From: Diabrotica undecimpunctata
Lineage: Eukaryota; Arthropoda; Insecta; Coleoptera; Chrysomelidae
DNA length: 64,000 nucleotides
Reading direction: 5' to 3'
NCBI RefSeq assembly: GCF_040954645.1
Contig: NC_092809.1
Coordinates: forward strand, 67,965,141-68,029,140
Shown: positions 22,265-36,439 of the stretch, piece after piece
Numbering within the stretch: the first letter of the stretch is position 1
Layout of the letters: every line of letters starts with the position of its first letter
The notes under the pieces: generated by a model
Databases searched by the model: none
What the model saw: the letters and a program-made list of their open reading frames with translations, nothing else
What the model was told of the DNA's origin: nothing
Program-made: the position numbers and the translations under genes

Positions 22265-22639
22265 TTAAATTAGTTACTTATATTAGCTGTACTATTGTAA
22301 CATAGCTCTGAATATGGCTTTGTAAGCCCAAGGTGCTCAGCTAGGTAAAAATATTTTACACACTTTTAAAATTCTTTTTTCATTCAATTAGTTGTCATAA
22401 ATGTGTACAAGAACATATCAGTTTTTTCAAATCAAAAAAAGACAAAAATATTACGATTAGGAAGAACCAATACAAGGAAAAATCAAAGCAGAGAGTTCAG
22501 AATTTAAGTAAGTGAGGCATTACAAATACCTGGTAGTAACAATCAACAAAATCGAAAAGAGTATGCTAGAAATAAAAGAATAATGTTGGCTGCGAACAAC
22601 GATTTTTTTTTTGAAAATAAAATATTATTTAAAAGTAAA

Positions 22640-23110
22640 ATACTGACTAAAAACACTAAGATGAACATATATAACGCAATAATTAAACCAACACTATTAT
22701 GCAACAGAAACATTGACAATGACTAAAAAAGATGGAAAGACTTATAGTAAAAAGAAAGACCATGAAAATCATACACAAACAGAAAACAGAGTAAATTAAA
22801 TATAAAAGAGTAAATACCGAGATTAAATAAAATAAGGTATAGTGACTAAAATAAAGCAATGTAGAACTAGATGGTTAGGTCACATCTGGCGAGGAGGAGC
22901 TGTAGAAGTGACATACGCGATGATAGAATGGAATCCAGAAGGAAAAACAAATGGGAAAAGACCGAGATCAAAGTGTCTGCAAGAAGTTAACGACGACTTA
23001 CAAAACGCAGGAGTAAGAAAATGGCAAAAAAACTAAAAAGAGACAAAAATCAAGAGATACCGTTAAGAAGACAACAAGCAAAATGGACTGATTCACCTAA
23101 GAAATATGAT
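22640..23110 (+). mobile_element. LINE C-terminal fragment
   Basis: After MNIYNAIIKPTLL, the region reads CRTRWLGHIWRGG, MIEWNPEGK, GKRPRSKCLQEVNDDLQ and GVRKWQ. This is a typical C-terminal tail of insect RTE-like polyproteins (compare LSWYGHVRRA, GRRKRGRPR, GDWNDR in the RTE at 10,977-13,892). Stops interrupt it and the rest of the element is missing. Confidence 0.6.
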
Positions 23111-23749
23111 CTAAAAAGCTGTAGCGACTTAACCCTATGACAGAGGGTACAGTCGTTATATTTATACAAATATAGGTATAAATATATACGCTATGTAAGT
23201 ACGACTTATCGCTTCTCCGGATCAACGTCGACGCAAGTACACATTACTAAAATGGCTGAAAATTGACTTTAAAAATATTTAACAGTTATTTAAGTTAACA
23301 AATGAACTAAAATAACTTTGATATAAGGTTGAATGCTTAAATAAATGAACTTTGATAAAACAAGAGCAGATATCGAGCACAGTTTCATTAATTAAATCTT
23401 GCCCAAGTACTTTCGCTTCCTAGAGCAGCTTCAGGGGCATTTCGTCAATTTTGGGCTATCCAAGAATCGCAGAATGTCATAAACATAATATTAAACATAA
23501 AATTGTACATAACACTACACTAAACAAAAAAAAACAGTTTAAAATTATTTAAAAAATAGTCGAGGCTACATTCTGTTCATTCTCTCTCCTGTTGCCTCAT
23601 TATGGTAAATTTAGTCTACTTTTAGATGACACTCTTTTTGTTTGGAAGTGGTCGACACAGGTCTCAGAATTTTGCAGCCTCTCAGGTGCGTCTTTGTTCT
23701 TTTAATATTTTTAAAATGGTTTCTGAATCGGCTTGAGTTGGTCTACAAA
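23111..23749. other. Non-coding stretch with a weak ribozyme-like motif
   Basis: On the minus strand, 23,400-23,440 reads cctgaagctgctct, then ggaagcgaaagtacttgggc. It has the order of the motif at 14,047-14,103, but the core is less canonical (CTGAAGC). The rest is AT-rich and featureless. Confidence 0.25.
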
Positions 23750-25730
23750 AGTGGCATTAAAAAAACTTAAAAGATTTGGGTATTTAATTTTGTCAGTAAA
23801 TAATACTCAAAATGATATATATTAACTTTTTGTAAATTTTTCTGGCATTTGAAGCCAATGTCGTTAGCAAGCATTGTCAAATCAATGAAGTCATTGTAAC
23901 TAATTTTTTTACGATAAGACGGTTTCTTTTTTTCTTTGCGTCTCTAATAATCGACAAAATTTGATCGGGAACGTATATCGGTCCTGATTTTTTAGCCCTT
24001 TATATAGCTTTTTCGAAGATACTGTGGACTACATCACCTTCGTTTTGTGTAAGACCTCGGATTTGGTACTTGTATGTTATGAAATTTAACTGAAAGTTCT
24101 TAATTGCGTAGTAATACAATGCAAGAATTGTAAATATTAGCGATTTTTTCACGAAATCTCACGACACATGAACCAATTTTGATTGCTTCTCTTTGTCCCA
24201 GACCTTCATGGCAGAAGTAACAGGATGTCTTGTCATTGCTTATTTCTGATATCGTAAAATTAAAACAATTTAATCTTGATTTACAGTAAAATATTGATGT
24301 TTGTCCAATAGGCACTGACAGCACAGCTTGTAGATCATGCAAAACCAAAAGTGTATTTAATCCTTCTTCTTTTGTGTTTTCTTTGTTTGAAGCTTTCTCA
24401 GTTCTATTTCTCAGATTTTCCTCGCCGGGTGCATTTTTAAATGATTTACATTGTTGTGATTGTTGTGATGAAGTCCCATTGGTCTTTCTTTGGAAAAAGA
24501 AACCAATATTGAATTGTGTATTAAATATATGGGCGTAAGCGTCATATTTTGCAGCAGGCTGGCCCAAATCATCTTGTTTATTTTTATAGTGTCTGTGCAT
24601 TTATGCCATGAATAAACCGCCATCTATAAACTCTCTTGGTACATTAGCCCTTTGATAATGACTCTCTATGTACATAAGGTATAGAATTTATATGTGATTT
24701 TACACCATGATTTCAGGGTTTATCTTTGTCTGTTAACCATGCTTTCCACGTTTATCTGGCGGTACAACTTCAGACCCAGATGCTTCTGATTGGATAATTG
24801 TTCTAATTGTTCTCTCCTTAATGCCAAAAGGTTTAATCAAGTACGTTTTGCACACACGCATTCGTATTCCATTGTAAAGTCTGTCTTTCAGGTGTTTGGA
24901 TAGTTGTTATGCAGCGATAAGTCAACTGAAGTGGTTTAGTACAAAAAGCTAAATAATCGTGTTGTCTCTCCAGCGATCCTAGATTCCAATACTGCTGGAA
25001 AAAATCAGCCCTATGGTCTTCGCTAAACTTCTCTGAATACTTCTGAATGCAATGATTAGAGCAAGTAGGTAAAATTGTTTTCTTATTAAAAACTTTCTGA
25101 ATTTTTAAGGAGTTTAATTTTTCCCCCTCTCCTCTGAATTTTACTCTCTTCTTACCTTATTTAATGAGCGTACAATTTTCTCTATTATTTAAGGACTTAT
25201 TTTATTTTTAGAACATGGATTTCTTTGTCTCTTTTTTTGTAGGAATCAAATTTGTTTTACTTTCCGAAGATATTTTATTTTCTGTTGGTATATAGTGATG
25301 GTACACTATCTTCTTCAAATAAACTATTCTTATTATATGAGGAATTTTGCTTATCACAGACTGTTCGCAAAAGTTGGTCTAGATTGATAATTGGTTTTTA
25401 ACAGAATATGATGTACTGGGTTGTGTTTACTAATTTGAAAGTAATTAGAAATCAATAAAAGTAATTTTGATTAAAAATGAAAAGTACCTACATGGTCAAA
25501 GTTCAAAAGGCTTATGTAGGAACATATTATTTGGGTCCTAACTTTGGGAATTCGGATTTAATATCACTGGCTGCAATTCTGCTAAAATGACCGCATCATT
25601 GAGTGTTTCTGAAATATTATCGTCTTCCAATACTGATGGTTCCTCTGGATTACTGTTCTTTTCTTGTAAATTGTGAGTAGCTAAATGAAGTATTAGCTCA
25701 GTCCTTTTTATTATTTAAGATCAGACTCGC
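23750..25730 (-). pseudogene. DUF7869-type protein relic, copy B
   Basis: Minus strand, from 25,730 down: SVLEDDNISETLNDA; LDQLLRTVCDKQNSS; EKFSEDHRADFFQQYWNLGS; RVCKTYLIKPFGIKERTIRT and PPDKRGKHG (DNA-binding-like part); ESHYQRANVPREFIDGGL; YAHIFNTQFNIGFFF; LHDLQAVLSVPIGQ, LNCFNFTISE and CHEGLGQREAIKIGSC in the 166-codon frame at 24,100-24,600; then ITYKYQIRGLTQNEGD and YVPDQILSIIRDAK. It matches copy A almost segment for segment, but the GDNCCGQ block is deleted: the sequence passes from NIYNSC straight to YYYAIKNF. Frameshifts and stops are scattered through. This is the longest of the three relics, so it best shows the order of domains. Confidence 0.6.
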
Positions 25731-26029
25731 ATTTTATTTCTTCACTGAAGTACAAACCTATTGTATTTGCTGTTTTTACACACACTATTTCACACAAATT
25801 TTCAATGTTATTTGGTTTAGTAATGACATAAATACTGATGATGTAATTATGAAAACTACTATTTAAAAACTAGAACGACGTATATTATCAATAAACATTC
25901 GATCAAGATTTCAGGGTTATACCTGGTACAGACAAGTCTTAAACTGCGGAAGGTAAGGTGCACGAATTTTCAGTAATGTTGGAATTTAAACATTTTTATT
26001 CCACTAGGTGAATACACCTTTGTGTCTAA

Positions 26030-26500
26030 GGCTGAGAGTTTTGCAATATTGCAGTGTGCAAGAGAAATTAACATAATGGCTTTTGCCAAATATTCAAGTA
26101 GCTACGGGGCTCTTATAAGCCCTAAGGGGACTCTAAGCTAGTATGGACATGTAGAGAGGAACTCAAAAAACTGGCGGAACATAATTGGGCCACACTGGCA
26201 TGGTTTGTCGGCCACCTCAGAAACCACAACAATAAAACAGCTGATGCATTTTCCGAAGGGGCATCAGTTACAACATACTTTAGTGCAGAGCCGGTGGAGG
26301 AGTACTTATAAGCATCGCTCGCAACCGAAAAAGGTCTCTATCTTAAGGCAACATAACTATCACTAGGAAAACAAAAAAAAACATGGTAATATGTATGTAA
26401 AAGACATGTCCTAATAGGAAAATAAGCAGAAATCAAGTCAGAGTTAACAGGCAGGTTTCCTACATGTGCTAGTCAAGGCATACCTCCATACAATGGGGCT
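26030..26500 (+). mobile_element. LINE RNase H fragment (LOA/R1-like)
   Basis: The frame fragments read VSKAESFAILQCAREI, VWTCREELKKLAEHN, WATLAWFVGHLRNHNNKTADAFSEGAS and TYFSAEPVEEY. They line up with IFTDSQAALKAL, LVWDCVCALKKLG, VTWVQGHEGHKGNEKADEMTKQGS and FIGPEPFCG in the LINE at 61,040-62,716. The fragment is therefore an RNase H end of that LINE group, badly decayed. Confidence 0.55.
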
Positions 26501-26789
26501 TTTATATGAAAAACCAGAAATAGTTAATTATGGCAGACTATCTCTGTTTACCCATACTCTACTGACTGTGATGTCGCGAAATGTTGACACACAAAGTATC
26601 TACCTATACCATTAGTGGGACTTAGAATTTAATGCGGTGAACAAAATTGTAACAACAATTACGGTGTAGTTTTCGAAATATGAAAATAGTTGTGTAGATA
26701 CAGTATGGTTCAATACAGTATTTTAGCATATAACAGCGTTCATACTGGCGAATTATTTAGTATATTGCAAGCTTTTAACCATATATTCT

Positions 26790-27603
26790 CCACCTAATAA
26801 GCAGGTTGCTATATGCACAGACTCTCTAGCATCAATCCATTCTATCAAAAATATATTTACCGATCATCCAATCGTCCAAAAGATCCTAGACTCTTACCAA
26901 ATTATCTTGTCCCAAAACATAACAATTACCATAATTTGGCTGCCATCTCATATTGGTATAGAAGGCAATGAAACTGCAGGTCACTATGCTAAACTTGCTA
27001 CAGCATCACCTGATATCACCGATAAAATTCAAATTTGTAAGGACCTAAAATCACATACTAAAAGAAGAACCAGACTCCTTACGCATCAGCATTGGAACTC
27101 TAACAGTTCGATCTTAGACGAAATACAACCGTCAATAACCAGTCAACCTATATTTGACTACTCAGCCCTCTCAAGACGAGATCCCATTGTGATAAGACGA
27201 CTTCGGATAGGACATTCAAAACTCACACACGGACCTAATGTCCTCTAGCATCCGTGCCTCCTGTCAAAGCTGCCAATCATATTTGACAATTAAACATATT
27301 CTCACTGAATCCCATCAACATTCGGCCAGAAGATTACAATACAAACTCAAAAGTGAAGTACGAGATATCCTAAACAACCCTGACCAAACAAAAGCTGTGC
27401 TACAATTCCTTAGAGATGAACACTTATATCAAAAAATATAATTAGATTTTAATTTAGACATTGTATAACATATTATTATCATTCCGTATTATTGTAACAT
27501 ATTCTTAAAGTAACACTTAATGTTTGTGTAATGAAAATTCATGTTATAGTACCTGTGTTAGTGGCCATAGTAGCCCAGCACGTTAAAGTTGAAATAAAAA
27601 AAA
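26790..27603 (+). mobile_element. 5'-truncated I-type LINE (RNase H and C-terminus)
   Basis: It starts within RNase H (ICTDSLASIHSIKNIF), continues through IIWLPSHIGIEGNETAG, CKDLKSH and RRLRIGHSKLTHG, and ends in a degraded zinc-knuckle tail after a stop at 27,246. The 3' end has an A-rich tail (gttgaaataaaaaaaatac). The parts match the C-terminal half of the fuller I-type LINE at 40,430-45,575. Confidence 0.7.
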
Positions 27604-29010
27604 TACATTATTTTACTTTAATATTTTTTATCCGAAAATGTTAAAACTTTATTAAATGTTATTATTTAATTCGGAATCTTTCTTATAAAGGCAGTTGCAG
27701 CCACACCGACGATATAGACAAATACAGCAAAAAAATTTACAAGAAAAACACTGTGACACAAAATTGTCCAAAATATAACGTTATTCTATGTAGGGAGAAT
27801 TATTTACTTCTTTATTCTAAAGGTTTAATTTTAAAGACACGTTTCTTGACTTATATAAGAATCCAACAACAAATAACAGTTTACTGATTACGTATCTCAG
27901 ACAAACAATGATACAACTTAGGAGGTTGGAAAATTGTAATAAATTTAAAAAAGGAAAATTGTTTCTCTTATTAATGGAATTTTTTTGGAAACACACTTTA
28001 AAGATTTAAATTAAATGCATCGAAATTTTTTAACAGTTTTTACTGTTTTTGATTAAAGTATGTCAAAGTTATTTTGAAACGTAACTTTATATTGCTAAGT
28101 AAAACTTTTTGGTTTCCGCCATAAATAATTCCAGCACCAACATTTTCCCAAAATTGCCACTGTACTAAAAACTTAACTCGGAAAACAAACCCAATAAAAG
28201 TGGCGTGAGGGGCGGAGAGGGGTCTACAACGAAAACTACTCTGTCGATAGAGAAAATAACAATCAAGGGGTAAGTCAGAATAAATTACAGGGAATTGGCG
28301 CTGCGGGGAGGAAAAATGAATTATGGCATTGAACTGATAAAAACTGAAGAGTGGAAATGAGTTTGGAACTGACAGAGTTTAGTGTAACATGGAACATAAA
28401 ACGGTTGGAAAAGTTAAAAGGGGAATTTTTAATAATTGCCCTTCGAATAAACTGACATTACCGAACTGGATGGGCACCAATGTTCGGTCTAACGAGTTTT
28501 ATGAGTACTGGTAGTTACAATCATTTTTTAGTCTGCTTTAACACATCGCATTCATTTGGCTCATTAGAAATATCTTTTGGTTGTTTTTTAGTTTAAATTA
28601 TTTTATATTGAATAACGAGATTTAAAAAAAAATTAATCAGAGACCAACAGAAATTGTTTTTAATAAATAATTAAAAAAGCTGATATATTTATAAACGCAG
28701 ACGAAACCTTAAAAGATATATATTGCTCTTCTTCTTATTATATACATCAGTATGTCTGTGACAAAATCATTAATTTGACTTAAAAATCTTATACTTCTTC
28801 TTCTTCTTTTTGCTTTTATTCTACTGAATAATCAGCTAGTACATTTGTTTTGTTAATTTTTTGGGCCACTATCGTGAGTCTGAGAATATATCTCATGTCC
28901 TATTATCGATTATCAGTGAATATAGACATTTTATCAACATATCTACATTTTATTTGTGTTTTCTGTTTTAATATAAGTGGTTTAAATGTTAATATTGGAT
29001 AGGTTATTAT
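27604..29010. other. No gene recognised
   Basis: AT-rich with a slightly GC-richer patch near 28,200-28,330. No frame, repeat or RNA gene is apparent. Confidence 0.4.
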
Positions 29011-29176
29011 GAAGGTTATAGTTTTATATAATTGATCTGTAGGAATATGAGAAGAATTTTGATAATTTTAGGGTTAATATCGCATAGACTTTTCTTTATC
29101 TATGCGATATTAACCCTAAAATTATTAAAATTTTTCTCAGATTCCTACAGATCAACCATATAAAATTATAACCTTC
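29011..29176. repeat. Foldback with 77-bp arms
   Basis: Arms 29,011-29,087 and 29,100-29,176 are near-complementary with a 12-base loop. The central 25 bases pair perfectly (ttttagggttaatatcgcatag and complement). It may be a foldback MITE or a snap-back duplication at the edge of the RTE copy that follows. No target duplication was evident. Confidence 0.85.
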
Positions 29177-29189
29177 AAAAAAACAAAAA

Positions 29190-30600
29190 GTCAAGAATGA
29201 TGGTCGGAGAATATGCAAACGTTTGTAAACAAGAAGACAACTGTTTATCAGAAATGGATGTCAACGAGAAAGGAGGAAGATTACAACATCATATAAAAAA
29301 TTAAATCCAGATGTAAAAAGAGAAGTACTGAAAAGTAAAAATGAGATGTGGGATCGAAGATGTGCAGAGGTGGATAGGTATATGGGTGGAACAAGAGTTG
29401 GGGAAGCGTGGAAGGTGATAAAGTCTCTCCGTAGGGAAGGAAAGGAAAAATCTAATTTACAGTTAATAACCAGTGGAAACACCATTATGAGGTCTTACTG
29501 ACAGAGGGTAGAGGTAAATTCCAAGAGATCGAAATGGAAGAAATATCCGAACATACATAAATAATTGAGATAACAACCGGAGAGTTAAGCGATGCCCACA
29601 AAAGATTGAAAAACGGTAAAGTAGCAGGACGTGGAGACATCCCAATTGAGTTGGTAAAGTATGGACCAAAAATATTACATGAGATGTTGGTTCAACTATT
29701 TAACAAATGCTTAAAAGGACAAAATATCTCTGATGATTGGAATTTTCAAGAAAGAGGATAAACGCAAATGATCTAATTATAGGGGAATAACTGTTATCAG
29801 CTCAGTGGGGAGGTTGTATGGTCGAATAATAAAAGAAAGAATAGAATCAGAATACGAAGACATAGAAGAACAAAATGGATTTCATGCAGGAAGATCGTGC
29901 CCTGATGGTGTATTCGTTCTGCAGCAGGTAACCGAAAAACGGAAGGCAAGAAATCTATCTACCCACCTATTGTTTGTAGATTTAGAGAGGACATACGATA
30001 CGACACCTTTGAAAAAACTGTTTCAAACATTGACGAAAGTAAGTCTCAGTAGAGAGTATGTGGATGCTATCGCAAATATATACAAAAATGCAAGAAGTGT
30101 CGTTAAAGAAGGAAACTGTATATCTAAATCATTTCCAATAACAAAGAAGCTTAAACAAGGACGTTATCTATCTCCAACTTTATTTAAAATTTATATTCAA
30201 TCATGGCTAGAGCAGTAGAGGAAACAAGTATCCGGAATGGAAATAGACATAGGTGGTGGTAAATGTCTTACAACTTTATTTTTCACAGATGATCAGGTAG
30301 TCATAGCGAATGTTGAGGAAGATACATGTTTAGAAAACTAAAGAAAGAATATGAAAAATGGGGCCTCAATATGTATATGTCAAAGACAGATTATCTTAAA
30401 ATAGAAGATCCAAAGTTAGAAATTAGAAACACAAAAACATGTAATCAATATAAATATCTTGGATCTATAATACCTAAAGAAGGCACTACCAAAAGAGACA
30501 TCGAAAACAGAACGCAGCAGGTAGAAAAAGCGGTAAACATTCTAAACTTTCTACTATGGTCTAAAGATATTAGACAAGAAAGGAAATTGACAGCTTACTA
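29190..30600 (+). mobile_element. Degenerate RTE-type LINE, 5'- and 3'-truncated
   Basis: The fragment covers the end of the linker (EMWDRRCAEVDRYMGGTRVGEAWKVIK) and the RT: NYRGITVISSVGRLYGRIIKE, EEQNGFHAGRSC, LLFVDLERTYD, LKQGRYLSPTLFKIY and TLFFTDDQVVIA, where FADD has become FTDD. It then goes on to YKYLGSIIPKEGTT. It is a relative of the intact RTE at 10,977-13,892, with several stops and frameshifts, and is cut off just before the tyrosine-recombinase gene at 30,603. Confidence 0.75.
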
Positions 30601-30602
30601 AA

Positions 30603-31994
30603 TTGTTTATAGAAATACAGACTTTACAACCAATAATCAAAAATTTATATAATGATGCACTTCAGCCAGTATATTTTGATTTATTTGTTGACGCTACTAA
30701 AAAAGTAGCAGGGTATAATGTCGTCAGAGAAGTTTTTGCTTCTCCTACATATATAACGAATATTCAAAATTCTTTAAAACAATGCTGTAATATTGCCATA
30801 TTGCTTACTCTGAAACGAAAATACCATATTTCCACGTTGACAACGGCCAAAGCAGCGTCAAATTTTAAAACTTTTAAGCAGTTACTGGAGGATGCTTGGA
30901 AGTTTGAGATATCAACCGTTGCTACTGCAGATTTAAATATGAAGAAATGGAACAAGTTAACGATTTTACCTATAGCAACTGATCTAAAAATTTTCAAAAA
31001 TTATTTATTAAAGAAAGCAGATGAATCTATTCAACATTTAAAGAATAGTAAAAATACTAGACTAAGCTACAAGTTGTTAATGAAAAAATTTTTCTGCCAT
31101 TTGATTTTATTGAATCGTATAAGAGTTGGAGAAATGGAGCGCATGCCACTTGACGTTTATTCTGAAACAAGTGCTCATCAAACATATGAAGAGTTTTCAG
31201 AAGCCATAACACCTACTGAAAAAATATTGCTAACTAAATTCAAAGTAGTTGAGATTCGGGACAAACGAGGAAGGGGTGTGCCGGTGTTCTTCAGCACTGA
31301 TCTACAAGAACACACAGGTGTTTTGACAAATTGAAGAAAAAACTTTGTTGGTGATTCAAATATATATTTGTTCCCGAAAATCGGTACAAATAATCCGATG
31401 GCCGGTTATAAAGTTAAGGAAATACATGTCAAAATGAGTGGAGTAAAAAATCGTGGTGCCATTACATCGACGAGATTGTGCAAACATTTAGCCACCCAAA
31501 TCTTCAACATGTCGCCGAATGATATCGAACAACTAACAACTTTTATGGGTCACATTAATGACGTACATAAACAGGTGTATAGATTGCCTGATGACGTATA
31601 TCAAACGGCAAAAATTTTCAAGCTCTTAATGTTGATGGAAAAAGGAGAAGCAGGGGGATATAAAGGCAAGACTTTAGATGAAATCAATCTAAACATCTAG
31701 GATGAGGTAATAGACGATGACGAAACAAGTGATGCAGAATTAGATGGTAGTGAGTAGGTTTAAGTCGAACCTGAAAATGTCTATACTATCAACAAAAAAT
31801 GTCATACTCTTGTGCCATGGACTTTAGATCAAAAAGAAATTGCAAAAAAATTCTTTACAAATCACATAAGAAACAAGACAACACCGAAAAAAGGAGAGTG
31901 TGAAGAACTTAAATTCAGCAATACAAATATTTTTGGCAATAAATCATGGCTCCAAATTAAAGTTTTTATGCAAAACATTTACCGATTGAATTAA
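30603..31994 (+). pseudogene. Tyrosine recombinase-like (Crypton-type) gene, broken by in-frame stops only
   Basis: Three open pieces (30,603-31,334, 31,368-31,700, 31,812-31,994) lie in the same frame, separated only by stop codons (TGA at 31,332, TAG at 31,698, TAG and TAA near 31,755-31,763). LLNRIRVGEMERM matches the first catalytic Arg region of the NKRRGGE type, TSTRLCKHLAT the box-II H/K-x-x-R region, and FMGHINDVHKQVYRLP the H...Y end with the likely nucleophilic Tyr. The C-terminal WTLDQKEIAKKFF and NKSWLQIKVFMQNIYRL match the tail of a multicopy family that I associate with Crypton-like recombinases. N-terminal zinc motifs are absent, as the left edge abuts the RTE copy. Assignment is by motif, not search. 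Confidence 0.5.
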
Positions 31995-34020
<2,026 letters not shown>

Positions 34021-34162
34021 CGCATAGAAGGTTTTATTTTTTTTGGAAATTGTGCTTTTTCACCAGCTTTTCAACAAGTTAAATAACTTATATTCTATTT
34101 GGTTGATCTACATCAACTTTGTCAGTTTCAGCGTACAAGCGAAGCAGAAACATCTCCAGAAG

Positions 34163-34212
34163 ATGCCAACCCCTAGTGTTGGCGAAACGTCGAGAACGAA
34201 TCTCAGAAGACA
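34163..34212 (+). ncRNA. Penelope-type hammerhead-like motif
   Basis: The order is ccagaagat, a perfect 6-bp stem gccaac...gttggc, then gaaacgtcgagaacga. The layout (core, stem II, GAAAC, GUC) matches the ribozyme-like motif in Penelope-like elements. The first core box is CAGAAGA rather than CUGAUGA, so activity is doubtful. No Penelope coding sequence lies next to it; a Penelope relic is at 46,155-46,990. Confidence 0.35.
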
Positions 34213-34250
34213 ATGACCTAACAGCCCTAACAATTAGTTTAACAATTTAA

Positions 34251-36435
34251 CAGTGGTAAATATATGCTTATCACTGCAGTGCGTTTGTTTACTCTATCGG
34301 GTGAATATGAGCTACGAGAAGGAGCTAAACCGATTAGAAGCTTTATGACAGGTAATAAATTCACAATATTGTATCTCTGATGAAGATGAGAAGGAAATAT
34401 TTGGAGATAATTGTTATTCTGATGAATATATTCCAAATAGCAGTGGTTAGTCATCAGACAAAGAAATTTCTATAAAAAATAGTCTAAAAGTGGCCACTTC
34501 AGAACCTCTAAATTTGGACAGAAATGAATTAGCAATCGAAGACGAGAATGTGGGGGACACATTGATGGAAACAATTGAATATGTAATACAAAATAATGCT
34601 ACAGATAGTGACAGTGATGGCAGCGAACAAAATAAAAATATGTGGCCTAATGGAGATCTGGTTTGGGATATTGTGACAGGTCGAAATTTGAAACAGTTTG
34701 TTTTTACAGAGCCAACGTTCGGCATTGACATTCAGTTATATGGGGATTATTACAACAAAACCCCATATGATTTTTACACTTTATTTCTCTCGATTGAAAT
34801 TATACATTTAATGGTCATTGAAAGTAATAGATATGCTTCTAAATGTAAAGAGAAAAAAACGTACCAAAAGCAAGAAATAAAAATTGGCATAATACAGATG
34901 CAGGTGAGATTAAAAAATTTATTGGTGTTCTCTTTTGGATGGGTTTAGTTCAGTGTTCCACACTGGAGTGTTATTCGTCTCAAAACACATTATATCAAAA
35001 TTCTATACGTTCAATAATGTCAAAAAACCGGTGTCAAATATTGTTGAGGATGTGGCATTTTCACAACAATGAAGATAAAACGGACGAAAGATTGCAAAAA
35101 ATATCACCACTCATGAATGAACTTATGAAAAATTTTCAAAAACATTACACTCCAAAAGAGTTTTTATGTATTGACGAAACTTTTGACGCCCTTTTAGAGG
35201 GCGTTTAAATTTCAAGCAATTTATTAAATATAAGAGACACAAGTTCAGCATCAAACTATATTAACTTTGTGTTGAAAAGGGTTATACCTACATCTTAATA
35301 GTGTATTGTGAACAAGAGAAAGTACAAGATCAATCGTCTTCTGAAAATATAGTTCTTACACTGGCAAAATATTTATTGAACTAAGGACACACTATTTATA
35401 CCGACAATTACTACGCCGGTATTTCTTTAGCTCATTTATTATGAGAAAAAGAAACTCATCTGGTGGGAAAACTGAGAACTAATCAAAAATTTAATCCAAA
35501 ATATATTATACAAAAGTAACTCAAAAATGGAGGGACAAACGTGATGTTTTGACATTGAGCACACTGCGACTTGGCGCAAACAAATGGAAAAACCGTCCAC
35601 TGTTGTTGACTACAATAATCATAAAGCTTTTATTGACCTCTCTGATCAGATGAAAGCTTATGCTACATCTTTAAGACGAGGCGTGAAGTGGTATAGGAAA
35701 TTAGCTGTTGAACTTTTTACTGGAACATCATTAGTCAATGCTTTTATACTACATCAGCAGGTTACGAATGACAAGATGACCATTACTAGATTTAAGGAAC
35801 TTGTCACGTTGGAATTACTTCAAATACAAAATACGGAGCATTATCGTCGTAATGAACCTCCATTGCCAGCATGTATCAGAAGATGTTGCTCGAAATGGAA
35901 AATGCAGATGTGTTGAATACTATAAAAATCTGAGTGGAGCTAGTGGTCAAACAGAAGCCTAAAAAAATTTGCCATTCACAAAATTTAGATGCAATATCTT
36001 CAAAAAAGATATTGCTTATCTTGTTTCTTTGCAGTTCACCAGTGTACTAAATAAATGTATTGTTTTAGTCTTAAATTTATTTTATTTTTTAATATCAATA
36101 TTCTTTTTTACCTTTGTAGTACAATTCTTAATAAATAAATAATAAAATGTGTGTTTCTTTGCATAAGTTTTTATTTCTATAAATAATAATATGCGTAACA
36201 AAGCTGTTTTATTTTTATATTATTTTACAGCTATGTAAAGCCACATGTTACTCTCAATTATAAAGGCCAAATTCAGTTTCTTGTTCTTACAGTCATTGTA
36301 CACATGTTCCATAAGCATACGCGACTTCACACAGCAGTAACGTATCCGCCTGTCCGAGGTGCATGACTGGCTTCACACGGCCAGAAAGTCAAATTTGCTG
36401 TGATGCCGCAATGGTATCTCATGGTAGCGAAGGTG
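34251..36435 (+). mobile_element. piggyBac element 1 (decayed)
   Basis: The transposase relic inside is clear. The right end is probably at 36,435, followed by TTAA (36,436-36,439); its reverse complement starts caccttcgctaccatgagat, with the word atggta repeated. A TTAA at 34,247-34,250 is my choice for the left end, but the sequence after it (cagtggtaaatatatgct) does not match the right end well, so the left border is uncertain. Confidence 0.6.
34300..35960 (+). pseudogene. piggyBac transposase remnant 1
   Basis: The acidic N-terminal part (34,380-34,650) leads to a dimerisation-like domain (TFGIDIQLYGDYYNKTPYDFY) and then, after a frameshift near 34,940, to FWMGLVQCSTLE and MSKNRCQILLRMWHF. 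All three catalytic Asp boxes are recognisable: CIDETF (about 35,167-35,184), YTDNYYAG (about 35,397-35,420) and FIDLSDQMKAYA (about 35,632-35,667). The C-terminal zinc domain is only begun (ECYKNLSGASG) before a stop near 35,960. Stops and frameshifts between 35,206 and 35,583 kill it. The active enzyme would cut and paste at TTAA without leaving a footprint. Confidence 0.75.
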
Positions 36436-36439
36436 TTAA

